From Paenibacillus periandrae (lineage in GTDB: Bacteria > Bacillota > Bacilli > Paenibacillales > NBRC-103111), in the NCBI RefSeq assembly GCF_022458865.1, contig NZ_JAJNMU010000023.1:62001-126000 (forward strand): a stretch of DNA of 64,000 nucleotides, read 5' to 3'. This document shows positions 36,771 to 45,309 of the stretch, piece after piece (position 1 is the first letter of the stretch; every line of letters starts with the position of its first letter). Below the pieces are notes generated by a model, which saw nothing but the letters and a program-made list of their open reading frames with translations, ran no database searches and was not told the origin of the DNA. The translations under genes were made by a program, and so were the position numbers.

Positions 36771-37595
36771 TTATCCCTTGACAGAGCCCAATGTAATCCC
36801 CTGAACGAAGCTTCTTTGGAGCATCAGAAAGAATAGTATCATAGGAACTGCAGCTATGGAGGCCCCGGTCAGGGCAATTCCAAAATCAATTCTATTTTCA
36901 TCATATGCAGCAGTAGCTATGCCAAGCGGTAGAGTTAACATTGCTTTAGATTGCAAAATAATAAGTTGCCATAAATAATCGTTCCAAGTATACATAAATG
37001 AAAATATGGCCAGGGCTCCAAGTGCCGGTAAAAGCAGCGGTAAGATGATGGTCGCAAATGTTCTCAATTCGCCGGCTCCGTCAATAGTAGCTGCCTCAAT
37101 AATTTCATCCGGAATCGATTTGGCAAACTGTCGAATGAGAAAAACTCCAAACGGATAAGCAATGGCAGGCAATATCAACCCTAAATAGCTATCAATAAGT
37201 CCGAGATCACGACACAAGATGTAAAGCGGTACCAAAGTCACCTGATGCGGCATCATCATCGTGACGATCACACAGGCAAACCATATTTTGTTTCCGGGAA
37301 ACTTTTTTTTTGCATATGCATATCCGGCCATCGCGGAAAATAACAAAACAAATACAACTGTGGCAAGACAAGTAAAAACACTGTTAAATATCCATGTCAC
37401 TAACGGCTTTGTCTTAAATAGAAGGATATAATTATCAAAGCTGAATTTGTTTGGAAACCAGTTCGGGGGCACAGCCCATATCTCAACTTGTGATTTAAAA
37501 GAGCCGGTAATCAACCAATACAATGGAAAAATAAAAATGATTGCCGCAATAATTAATATTAAATATCTGAAGATGACATTAATTGGCATCAGCAA
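36771..37595 (-). CDS. Carbohydrate ABC permease, MalG type
   Basis: The 274-residue protein has six hydrophobic segments and the EAA loop EIIEAATIDGAGELRTFATI, and ends SFVQGITLGSVKG. TTG 37595 has GGAG six to seven bases upstream and may be the start; ATG at 37589 is the alternative. It pairs with the MalF-type protein at 37610 to import the substrate captured by the protein at 38506. Confidence 0.9.
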   Translation of the reverse strand: MLMPINVIFRYLILIIAAIIFIFPLYWLITGSFKSQVEIWAVPPNWFPNKFSFDNYILLFKTKPLVTWIFNSVFTCLATVVFVLLFSAMAGYAYAKKKFPGNKIWFACVIVTMMMPHQVTLVPLYILCRDLGLIDSYLGLILPAIAYPFGVFLIRQFAKSIPDEIIEAATIDGAGELRTFATIILPLLLPALGALAIFSFMYTWNDYLWQLIILQSKAMLTLPLGIATAAYDENRIDFGIALTGASIAAVPMILFFLMLQRSFVQGITLGSVKG

Positions 37596-37609
37596 AAAAT
37601 CTCCTTTTC

Positions 37610-38473
37610 TTATTCGCCTTTAGATCTCAAAATTCTAAACTGTAAAACTGCAATAAGCATAATAATAAAGAACAATACAACACTTTGAGCTGAAGCTTTG
37701 CCAAACTCCAAATCTATAAAAGCGGTTTGATATATGGTATATACAAGAGACTCTGTGCCATGAAACGGACCACCCTTGGTTAACAAATAGACTACTGTGA
37801 ATATTTGGAATACACTGATCGTTGAAGTAATCACGATTAATATAGTCGTGTTAGCAATCAAGGGCAATGTGATTTTAACAAAGGTTTGAATCGAATTAGC
37901 TCCATCCAATTCAGCAGATTCAAACAGGTCTTTTGATATTCCGTCCATTGACGATAAATACAAAATAATAGGTTGGCCGATCATCCAAGTAATAACCACT
38001 GCTGCTAAGGCAAGAATAGCTGTAAGTTGATTGGAAAACACATCAATAGGCTGGAATCCGAGCTCCCGTAAAAAATAATTAAATATGCCGAAACTGGGAT
38101 TATAAATCCAAGCCCAAACTAAGGAAAGCACAACAGGAGTACTTACAACCGGCAAATAAAAAACAAGACGAAATAAACTTTTGGCATGTTTATGAAATCC
38201 CTGCATCATTGCGGCAAAAAGCAGGGAAATACCGACCGTAATCGGAACTATGATGATTACAAAATAGAACGTGTTTACAAACGATTTTACAAACCGCTCT
38301 TCATGAAACAAGGAAATATAATTATTAAATCCTACAAAGGTTTTTAAATAAATATCTGCTTCGAACAAGCTAAGATAGAAAGTGCGAAGCAGAGGATAGA
38401 TTAAAAACAAAGCAAGAAAAAATAAGTTAGGCAATATGAAAAAATAACCCCACGCCCCATTGCGAAATCTCAT
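37610..38473 (-). CDS. Carbohydrate ABC permease, MalF type
   Basis: The 287-residue protein starts with a first helix YFFILPNLFFLALFLIYPLL and carries the EAA-loop FESAELDGANSIQTFVKITL. It is the CUT1-class partner of the MalG-type protein. The operon order binding protein, MalF, MalG, aldolase, AtzG-like, amidase is continuous, with gaps of no more than about 33 bases. Confidence 0.9.
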   Translation of the reverse strand: MRFRNGAWGYFFILPNLFFLALFLIYPLLRTFYLSLFEADIYLKTFVGFNNYISLFHEERFVKSFVNTFYFVIIIVPITVGISLLFAAMMQGFHKHAKSLFRLVFYLPVVSTPVVLSLVWAWIYNPSFGIFNYFLRELGFQPIDVFSNQLTAILALAAVVITWMIGQPIILYLSSMDGISKDLFESAELDGANSIQTFVKITLPLIANTTILIVITSTISVFQIFTVVYLLTKGGPFHGTESLVYTIYQTAFIDLEFGKASAQSVVLFFIIMLIAVLQFRILRSKGE

Positions 38474-38505
38474 CAGTCATATACACCTCAGTGAATTAGT
38501 TATTG

Positions 38506-39864
38506 TTATTTTTTTGAAGCCAAATTATTTGCACTATTTACAAAATCATTTAAGGCTTGCTGCGGTGTTTTAGCTTTCAGGAAAACAGCTTGCATTTCCG
38601 GATAGAAACTTTGTCTGAGCTTAGTATACCAAGTTACACCTCTACCTTGATCTATTTTTTCCAGTTTATTCATCTCGGTAATCAGTTCAGCATAGTCCTT
38701 ATTGGGAGCTGCATATGTGGATGAGATACGGGCAGGTTCAGATACTGCAGATTTACTTATAGCACTGATATTTTCGGGCTTCGCCAAAAATTTAATAAAT
38801 TCCAGGGCAGCTTTTCTTTTTTCCGGGTCCTTCTGTTTAAATAGAGCGAGTCCATTTTCAGAGTTAATCACTAATTTTGGGGTAACACCCTCTTTGTATA
38901 CAGGAATAATTCCATAAGGTTCAACATTGGAAGAACTGACTGATCCCTTCTTAATGTCTGCAGCTATGTCCATATATACATTGATCTGCTGATACATGGT
39001 TGCTAACTTTCCTTGTTCGAATAATTGTATGGTATCGATAGCTTCCATATTCGCAGTGCCTGGGGCAACCAATCCTTCTTCCGCCAGCTTTAACATGAAC
39101 GTTAGTGCTTCCACACCCTCTGGGCCATTCAATAAATACTTGGAAAAGTCTTCATTTGCCCATTTGGCTCCGCTGCTCATAATAAGAGATTGCATTAATT
39201 GGTCTTGCTGCTCACTTTTTGCAAAGAATGCGGTCCCATAAGTGTTTTCATCTGCAACCATCTTCATGGCATCCTTCCATTGCGTCCATGTCCATTTTCT
39301 GTCTTTTGGCAATAAATGCGTCAGATTTTTTTTATCAAAGATTGCTTTGTTGACAAACATCATTCCGGGACAGCTGAATAAGGTTAGGGCATACAACTTA
39401 TTATTGTAAGTACCCAAATCCAAATAAGATTGTTTCCAGTCGGCTTTATCCTCTTTTATGATTTCATCCAAAGGTTCTAATATGCCGTTTTTGGCATGTC
39501 TTATCATACGAAGAGGGGTGTTATCAAGTAAAATATCGGGTGGATTATTTCCTGCTACCGCAACGTTTACTTTTTGTTCAATATCTTTAAACGGAACGAC
39601 TTCGACATTTACAGTTACATTAGGATGAATTTTCTTGAATTCTTCAGCTTTTGCTTTTTCCCAATCTCCAAAGTTTGGACTATTGTAGCCATCAACATTT
39701 TTGAAAGCGGTTCCTGCCCAAAATGTGATCGTAATCGGCTTGCTGCCTTCTCCATTCGTTGAAGCGTCATCCGTTTTCTTGGAATCTTCTTTCGCTACAC
39801 ATCCCATTGCGAACAGGGACAGAATCAGTAGCATAACTACACCTTTTAACATTGATTTATGCAT
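38506..39864 (-). CDS. Extracellular solute-binding lipoprotein, CUT1 class
   Basis: The signal peptide MLKGVVMLLILSLFAMGCVA carries a lipobox (AMGC). The mature part has TITFWAGTAFKNVDG, NPPDILLDNTP and AALEFIKFLAKPENI, the pattern of family 1 sugar-binding proteins. ATG 39864 is preceded by GAAGGGTG. It is the first gene of the minus-strand transporter/catabolic operon and has a cre-like site 27 bases upstream. A sugar acid or amidated/oligomeric derivative is the likely ligand (inference). Confidence 0.9.
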   Translation of the reverse strand: MHKSMLKGVVMLLILSLFAMGCVAKEDSKKTDDASTNGEGSKPITITFWAGTAFKNVDGYNSPNFGDWEKAKAEEFKKIHPNVTVNVEVVPFKDIEQKVNVAVAGNNPPDILLDNTPLRMIRHAKNGILEPLDEIIKEDKADWKQSYLDLGTYNNKLYALTLFSCPGMMFVNKAIFDKKNLTHLLPKDRKWTWTQWKDAMKMVADENTYGTAFFAKSEQQDQLMQSLIMSSGAKWANEDFSKYLLNGPEGVEALTFMLKLAEEGLVAPGTANMEAIDTIQLFEQGKLATMYQQINVYMDIAADIKKGSVSSSNVEPYGIIPVYKEGVTPKLVINSENGLALFKQKDPEKRKAALEFIKFLAKPENISAISKSAVSEPARISSTYAAPNKDYAELITEMNKLEKIDQGRGVTWYTKLRQSFYPEMQAVFLKAKTPQQALNDFVNSANNLASKK

Positions 39865-39890
39865 AGTGCACACCCTTCTCTTTCTATTTT

Positions 39891-39904
39891 ATAAAGCGCT
39901 TTCA
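39891..39904 (-). promoter_or_regulatory. cre-like CcpA site
   Basis: On the minus strand TGAAAGCGCTTTAT matches the catabolite-response consensus at 13 of 14 positions (the position 13 C is A). It lies just upstream of the binding-protein gene, where CcpA would repress. Confidence 0.6.
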
Positions 39905-40028
39905 TAGTAAGTATACCCTGATATGGCTACATACTAAATGAACGATTTATATAGCTTTCTGTCATTTATTCAGATTATTGCGTGCCATGTTCACTTTTAG
40001 AAGAGGGATGTTCACTTTTTTCATAAAT

Positions 40029-41219
40029 TCACTTAAATTGTTGTCTATATTGACTAGGGTTCATTCCCATTACTTTTTTAAAAATTCGGCCAAAGTAATT
40101 GATATTCACATATCCCACCTTTTCTGCAATGATATAGCTTGGAAGGTCGGTATTTCGCAAATATTCAACAGCCTTGTCGATCCTAATTTGGGTAATAAAT
40201 TCTATGAAATTTTTTTTGGTCTCCTTCTTAAATACAAAGCTTAAGTATCCTTCACTCATGTTCACATATTCCGCAGCCCTTTTAAGAGATATATTTTCAT
40301 TATAATGAATCAGCATATAATCGATTAACTTCTGCACTTCATTCCTGTACGATCCTCGTCTTAAAGAACCCTCTGCCTGTTCATAGGCGGTCTTCATCCC
40401 GCTTAAATGGCCAAAGGAATTACTGAAGCCAATGCTGATCGAAAGGTTCAAAAAACGTTTTACAGCCACGATCGTATCTTCTCCCAGTATGAATAATTCA
40501 TTTTCTGTCTTTTTGACATCTTCGTCTCCGGAGGACATAATCACCATATACTCATTTTCTTTATATCGAAGAATATGTCCATCCATCCATTTATTCATAT
40601 ACCCGATAACCAAATTCATGAAAGTATATTCACTTGCTTGATCCATTTTACCAGCATCATAATGATGAATTTTCAGCAATAGAAGATAATGATGGTTACG
40701 ATTCTTCAATTGTAGGCTATCCGCAACTTGCTTCAAACGATGATCATTGAGGGGCTCTTCCAATAACAGTCTTATCAAGGCTGCTTTTCGTGAATCATCC
40801 TGTACAGGCTCTGCATATTTATTTATCAATCCTTCACGACTCAATGTAATCTTCTTCGCTGTTTCTTTAAGTATAGTTAATAATTCTGAAGGCTTCATAG
40901 AGGTTTTGAGTATATAGTCCTCTACGCCAAGCTTCATTGCATTTCTTACATAATCATAGTCATTGTGGCTGCTCAAAACTATGATTTTAATCAATGGATA
41001 GCACTGCTTTATTTTCTCGATAAGCTCCAAACCATTCATATTGGGCATCAAAATGTCTGTCAAAACGATATCCGGCACAGTTCGTTTGATCAATTCGAAG
41101 GCTTTCTCCCCATCAGCAGCATCCCCGACATATTGAAATCCTTGTTCGTCCCAGTCAATCGACGACTTGATTCCAATCCTGACTAAAATTTCATCATCAA
41201 CGATCAATATCTTCAACAT
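40029..41219 (-). CDS. YesN-type response regulator (receiver plus AraC HTH)
   Basis: From ATG 41219 (AGAGGAG seven to eight bases upstream) the product starts MLKILIVDDEILVRIGIKSS, a receiver with VLTDILMPNMNGLELI (phosphoacceptor D) and VLSSHNDYDYVRNAMKLGV. A middle degenerate GGDEF-like part (LSISIGFSNSFGHLSGMKTA) leads to the AraC HTH (SLKRAAEYVNMSEGYLSFVF and YIIAEKVGYVNINYFGRIFK). It overlaps the kinase gene by 23 bases. The target is very probably the operon starting at 39864. Confidence 0.92.
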   Translation of the reverse strand: MLKILIVDDEILVRIGIKSSIDWDEQGFQYVGDAADGEKAFELIKRTVPDIVLTDILMPNMNGLELIEKIKQCYPLIKIIVLSSHNDYDYVRNAMKLGVEDYILKTSMKPSELLTILKETAKKITLSREGLINKYAEPVQDDSRKAALIRLLLEEPLNDHRLKQVADSLQLKNRNHHYLLLLKIHHYDAGKMDQASEYTFMNLVIGYMNKWMDGHILRYKENEYMVIMSSGDEDVKKTENELFILGEDTIVAVKRFLNLSISIGFSNSFGHLSGMKTAYEQAEGSLRRGSYRNEVQKLIDYMLIHYNENISLKRAAEYVNMSEGYLSFVFKKETKKNFIEFITQIRIDKAVEYLRNTDLPSYIIAEKVGYVNINYFGRIFKKVMGMNPSQYRQQFK

Positions 41220-42978
41220 AGGCTTTCTCCTCTTTCCGGACGTCTGCTGGAAGCACAATTTCAACGATTGTACCGGCAAACCTCTCACTATGAATAGTAA
41301 TTCCATATTTTTTACCATATTGCAATTGAATTCTATCATGAACATTCCTGATACCAACTCTATTTATTTTCCTTACATCCTGCTTAGTTGTAAAAGAATC
41401 CCTAATTTCTTCTAACTTAACCGGATCAATACCCAGCCCATTATCTTTGATTAGAATAACCAATTGATGATTCCGCCGGATAGCTGCAATATGAATGACT
41501 CCTTTACTCTTCATTTGATCTATACCATGATAGATCGAATTTTCGACGATAGGCTGCAGAATAAATTTAATTACTTCACACTGAAGCAGATCCTCAGGAA
41601 TATCGTAGATGATGGAAAGCAATTCATTGTACTTGATTTTCTGAAGAATAACATAATTATGAATGTATGCGATTTCCTGCTTAAGTGTAATGATATCCTC
41701 ATCTCTACCAATACTTCCTTCCAAAATGACTGCCATACAGGATAACATTTCCGCTACTTCGTCGTCCTTTCTAATATACGCCATCCATTTAATATTATTA
41801 AGGGTGTTAAGAATGAAGTGAGGATTAATCTGTGATTGCAGCGCCCTAAACCTCATATCTTCCTTTTGCTCATATTCCATTTTCAACCGATCCAACAAAT
41901 CTTTAATCCGTATTATCATCTTATTATAGGTATGAATCAAACTGGCGATTTCATCTGTTCCCTTGACATCAATCATATCGCTTGAGTCTTTGTTATCAAT
42001 GTCGGCCATTTTCTTCTTTAGCAATTTTAAAGGCTTCGAAATTCGAAATGAAATCGAAATCGAAATCAGGAGGAACACTAAAAAAATAACTCCGACAATC
42101 AAAATATTCGCTTTTCTTATATTGAAAATTTCTTTAAATACCGTATCATAGGGGATAAGCTGAACAATCTTCCAATCTGTTTTATGAATAGTCCTATAGC
42201 TAACTATCATCTTTTTATTGTTAATTTCATCGATCATTTGACCCTTTTCCGTTTTGATCACTTTTTGGATATAGGGTTCCCCCGACAAGTCCTTCCGATA
42301 AAAAGAGGGTTCCGCGTGGGAGAGAACAATCCCATTCTTGTCGATCAAGAAAACTTCACCTTCAAGCTGCGCCAAAATTTTCCGTATGTCACTTTCGACA
42401 ATACTTATCATAACGATTCCAATATTATCATTAGAACTGGTATCCCTAATTAATTTTGCCACCGAAATAAGCGGACGTGTATCCGATAATGTGTAGTTGT
42501 CAGGTTGATAGATCCATAGGAAACTATCTTTCGAATTTAGGATGTCCGGATACCACGAAGTACTTTTTAATTGTTCATATTTTCCAGGCATAGCATACCA
42601 CGATGTATACAATCCTCCTGAAAAATCCATGAAGGTAAGATAATTTTCTGTTTTAATCAAGTAAGAATTATGCAAAGTTTTCATCATATTGTTCGAAATA
42701 CGAAATTTCTCATAGTCGGTATATTGGTTCGGTTTTTTTAACATAGATAGTATATTTTGATCCAACGAAATGGCCGTAATAGAATTCAACATCTGTTCCA
42801 ATGTATTATCTATATTTAAACTGACCAAGTTCAGAGCATCCTGGATCGAGGTCCCTATTTTGCTTTCAATCGTTTTCTCTAATGGTTTATCCAAATAGAA
42901 AAAGGTTAGACAAAATGGAATGATCAGAAAAAAGAAAATGGAGGCGAAAATTTTCCCTTGAATTGTTCGAAAACCCAT
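41197..42978 (-). CDS. YesM-type sensor histidine kinase
   Basis: The protein (593 residues from ATG 42978, AAAGGTGAT upstream) has a first transmembrane segment (IFASIFFFLIIPFCLTFFYL), an extracellular Cache region, a second transmembrane segment (ANILIVGVIFLVFLLISISI), a HAMP domain, the phosphoacceptor QSQINPHFILNTLNNIKWMA and an ATPase with PIVENSIYHGID, DNGLGID and VGIRNVHDRI. It would sense an extracellular sugar or loaded binding protein. A cre-like site at 43025-43038 lies upstream. Confidence 0.92.
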   Translation of the reverse strand: MGFRTIQGKIFASIFFFLIIPFCLTFFYLDKPLEKTIESKIGTSIQDALNLVSLNIDNTLEQMLNSITAISLDQNILSMLKKPNQYTDYEKFRISNNMMKTLHNSYLIKTENYLTFMDFSGGLYTSWYAMPGKYEQLKSTSWYPDILNSKDSFLWIYQPDNYTLSDTRPLISVAKLIRDTSSNDNIGIVMISIVESDIRKILAQLEGEVFLIDKNGIVLSHAEPSFYRKDLSGEPYIQKVIKTEKGQMIDEINNKKMIVSYRTIHKTDWKIVQLIPYDTVFKEIFNIRKANILIVGVIFLVFLLISISISFRISKPLKLLKKKMADIDNKDSSDMIDVKGTDEIASLIHTYNKMIIRIKDLLDRLKMEYEQKEDMRFRALQSQINPHFILNTLNNIKWMAYIRKDDEVAEMLSCMAVILEGSIGRDEDIITLKQEIAYIHNYVILQKIKYNELLSIIYDIPEDLLQCEVIKFILQPIVENSIYHGIDQMKSKGVIHIAAIRRNHQLVILIKDNGLGIDPVKLEEIRDSFTTKQDVRKINRVGIRNVHDRIQLQYGKKYGITIHSERFAGTIVEIVLPADVRKEEKAYVEDIDR

Positions 42979-43024
42979 AAACAATCACCTTTCCTGTAAC
43001 GTCATCGAAGAAATATTATATATT

Positions 43025-43038
43025 CGAAAGCGCTTACT
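43025..43038 (+). promoter_or_regulatory. cre-like site before the two-component operon
   Basis: CGAAAGCGCTTACT matches the cre consensus except for the first base. It lies about 45 bases before the kinase start codon, in the promoter region. Confidence 0.5.
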
Positions 43039-43408
43039 GTCAAAAATAAACGCCAGTCAATATATGAGATTGAATTCCCCAATTCATTTGCACTAGACTA
43101 CCCAATTATACAACGCAAATGGAAAACATGGATAGCTTAATAAATATACAAACGAATTGATCGTGATGAAGTACAGGACTTACCTACTTAAAGGATATAT
43201 ATCCCATTTTATTGAAAAAAAACCAGTTCAACATGTAAGAATTTGGCAATACTTTTGAAAAAGCTTGGAAATCGTTGCGAAGCCATGTTAAGAAAAACCG
43301 TCCATAACCCTCTTTCCAGTGTATCGGAGTGCTTGACAGTACAAGCCCTTCGAAAACAACAGCGCATATAGTTTTTTATACATATTATTCCTTAACGTTA
43401 TAGCAGGT

Positions 43409-43451
43409 TAGAGAGCGATAATAAATAGCCGTTCCACCACACTCTTCTGCC
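43409..43451. repeat. Dispersed 43-bp repeat, copy 1
   Basis: This segment and 49909-49951 differ only at two or three positions. Read on the minus strand both could encode AEECGG-x-AI-x-YRSL. It has no inverted ends of its own, so it may be a remnant of a mobile element or of a duplicated gene end. Confidence 0.6.
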
Positions 43452-43534
43452 AGTTACTTTAATAAACAAATGAGGAGCTGCCGCGAAGCAAGCCCCTCAA
43501 CTATAGTGTCCAGTTTCTTTAACCCCGTTTAAAA

Positions 43535-45013
43535 TCAGAGTGCAATAATCTTGGTTGCAACATTTTCACAAAATTCCCTATCATGCTCGACAAAAAGAAT
43601 GGTTGGTGAGTATTCAAGCAGTAACTCTTCAATTTGTATGCGAGAAATAATATCAATAAAATTAAGCGGCTCATCCCAAATGTGCAAATGAACATTCTCA
43701 CTAAGACTTTTGGCAATCAATACTTTTTTCTTTTGTCCTCCACTAAATGATGAAATATCCTTTTCAAATTGATTTCTGGAAAAATCAAGTTTTCTTAAAA
43801 TCGATTTAAAAAGACTCTCATCAATCCCGCTGTCTGCAGCATAGTCAGATAAATTACCTTGAAGATGGGAGGTGTCCTGTGAGACGTAGGATATTTTTAA
43901 CTGGCTGTCCTTCCTGACGGCACCTGTATAGTTAATATGCTCCCCACAAATAAGTTTGAGGATACTTGATTTTCCTGAGCCGTTTTTACCGGTAAGAACA
44001 ATTCGCTCGCCTTGCTCAATTGTAAAACTTACATCTGCACAAATAATCTTCTCATCGTAAAAAATAGAAACATGATCAAGTTCAGCAAGTTGGATTTTAT
44101 GATAAGCAAGTTGTGAAATTTCCAAGCTTTCTGAATTCTCGATATTTTTTAGGAGTTTGGACTTTTCATTAATAGCAGATTGCTGTCTTTGTTCAATAGC
44201 TTTAGAACGTTTCATCATTTTAGCAGCTTTGTGGCCAATATATCCTTTATCTACCTTAGAACCGGAATTTCTTGTTCCGTTTTTTGTTTTTTCCACTTCG
44301 TGTGACCAGTTGCCCGTCCGTTTAGCGGAATCTGACAAACGTTTAATGTCTTTTCTAAGTTTTTCGTTCTCTGCAAGCTCAAAGTTATCCTGCCTCATTT
44401 TATTTTCCCACCAACTTGAAAAATTACCTTTTTGTATTTCTATGTTGGTCTTATTAATGGAAAGTATGTGATCTACACAGTTATCAAGAAAAGCTCTGTC
44501 GTGAGATACCAGAATAAATCCGCTTTTAGACTTGAGATAATCACTGACCAGTTTTCTTGCATTCAAGTCAAGATGATTGGTTGGTTCATCAATTAACAGA
44601 AAACTATTTTCCTTAATAAATAAAGTAGCCAGTAAAACTTTTGTTTGCTCTCCGTTAGATAATGAATCAAATGGCCGATATAAAATATCCTCAGAAACCT
44701 TTAATAATGAAAGCTCACGCATCAATTGCCAGTGAACATAGTCTGGAAAAATGTCGTTGATGACATCAATCGTATTATTTTCTTTATTTTCTACAGGAAA
44801 AGGGAAATATTCAAAACTGACATTAGCAGAAATATTCCCACTGTATTCATATTTACCAAGCAACAAATTGAGAAATGACGTCTTACCCCTCCCGTTTCTT
44901 CCTGTAAATCCCAATTTCCAATCTGAATCGATTTGGAAATTCACATTTTCAAAAATGTTATCGTAAGTTCCTTCATAGGCAAACGTTAGGTTTGTAACAT
45001 TTATTAATGACAT
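43535..45013 (-). CDS. ABC-F protein, Lsa-like ribosome-protection type
   Basis: The 492-residue protein has two ABC domains joined by a charged linker (about 185-310) and no membrane segment, which defines ABC-F. Walker A sequences are GRNGRGKTSFL and GKNGSGKSSIL; signatures are LSNGEQTKVLLA and FSGGQKKKVLIA; Walker B regions are LLIDEPTNHLD and HIWDEPLNFID. The tandem order and motifs (WKLGFTGRNGRGKT, IWDEPLNFID) resemble Lsa/Vga proteins that release lincosamides, pleuromutilins and streptogramin A from ribosomes. A typical inducible attenuator precedes it. Resistance is inferred, since some relatives act otherwise. Confidence 0.85.
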   Translation of the reverse strand: MSLINVTNLTFAYEGTYDNIFENVNFQIDSDWKLGFTGRNGRGKTSFLNLLLGKYEYSGNISANVSFEYFPFPVENKENNTIDVINDIFPDYVHWQLMRELSLLKVSEDILYRPFDSLSNGEQTKVLLATLFIKENSFLLIDEPTNHLDLNARKLVSDYLKSKSGFILVSHDRAFLDNCVDHILSINKTNIEIQKGNFSSWWENKMRQDNFELAENEKLRKDIKRLSDSAKRTGNWSHEVEKTKNGTRNSGSKVDKGYIGHKAAKMMKRSKAIEQRQQSAINEKSKLLKNIENSESLEISQLAYHKIQLAELDHVSIFYDEKIICADVSFTIEQGERIVLTGKNGSGKSSILKLICGEHINYTGAVRKDSQLKISYVSQDTSHLQGNLSDYAADSGIDESLFKSILRKLDFSRNQFEKDISSFSGGQKKKVLIAKSLSENVHLHIWDEPLNFIDIISRIQIEELLLEYSPTILFVEHDREFCENVATKIIAL

Positions 45014-45043
45014 AAAATTATCCTCCTGTATGAAAAAAATAAA

Positions 45044-45072
45044 AGCTACAAGAAAGTTACATTCTTGTAGCT
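45044..45072 (-). terminator. Attenuator terminator in the ABC-F leader
   Basis: AGCTACAAGAA pairs with TTCTTGTAGCT (11 perfect base pairs, seven-base loop), followed on the minus strand by TTTATTTTTTT. It lies only 31 bases before the ABC-F start codon, so it must be overcome for expression. Confidence 0.88.
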
Positions 45073-45089
45073 CAAATAAATACAGTTAA

Positions 45090-45158
45090 TCAACCCCATT
45101 GCGGAGTTAAATAAAAGGATATATCGTTTGAGTCAAAGATAATGTAACTTTCTTGCAT
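45090..45158 (-). CDS. Candidate leader peptide of the ABC-F attenuator
   Basis: ATG 45158 opens a 22-codon frame, beginning MQESYIIFDSNDISF and ending TPQWG, whose first codons lie in the antiterminator arm. An alternative frame starts with GTG at 45172 (VFYFVCKKVTLSLTQ). Neither has a clear ribosome site, so which one is translated is unknown. A stalled ribosome here would free or cover the pairing arm. Confidence 0.35.
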   Translation of the reverse strand: MQESYIIFDSNDISFYLTPQWG

Positions 45159-45212
45159 ACAAAATAAAACACGCGAAAAATATCGCTTTACTGTTTTATC
45201 GTTAGCAAGAAA
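45138..45212 (-). promoter_or_regulatory. Antiterminator and anti-antiterminator arms of the ABC-F leader
   Basis: Arm B (45138-45156 on the minus strand) shares 15 bases of perfect complementarity with the right half of the terminator. Arm A (45205-45212) pairs with B over eight bases, and 45192-45199 pairs with 45164-45171 over eight more. A-B and terminator, or B-C and read-through, are therefore mutually exclusive folds. Confidence 0.8.
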
Positions 45213-45253
45213 TCCTACATTATACTTTCAACTCCAGTCATTAATTTATGAGA

Positions 45254-45282
45254 ATTATATCATCCTTATTATTAAATTTCAA
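45254..45282 (-). promoter_or_regulatory. Sigma-A-type promoter of the ABC-F gene
   Basis: TTGAAA (45277-45282) and TATAAT (45254-45259) are separated by 17 bases on the minus strand, close to the ideal housekeeping promoter. A transcript from it would include the whole attenuator. Confidence 0.85.
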
Positions 45283-45309
45283 TATAACCGTCCTCTTTAC
45301 ATACTTGCA

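Larger units (their letters stand above)
42985..43534. other. Intergenic region with cre-like site and repeat copy
   Basis: It contains a cre-like site at 43025-43038, a dispersed 43-bp repeat at 43409-43451, and a possible hairpin at 43472-43500 (GAGG/CCTC ends). Nothing else was recognised. Confidence 0.4.

Noticed and set aside
43535..45013. The ABC-F gene as an importer ATPase for the neighbouring sugar transporters
   Set aside because: It has two fused ATPase domains with an ABC-F linker and a drug-type attenuator, unlike MsmX-type import ATPases.
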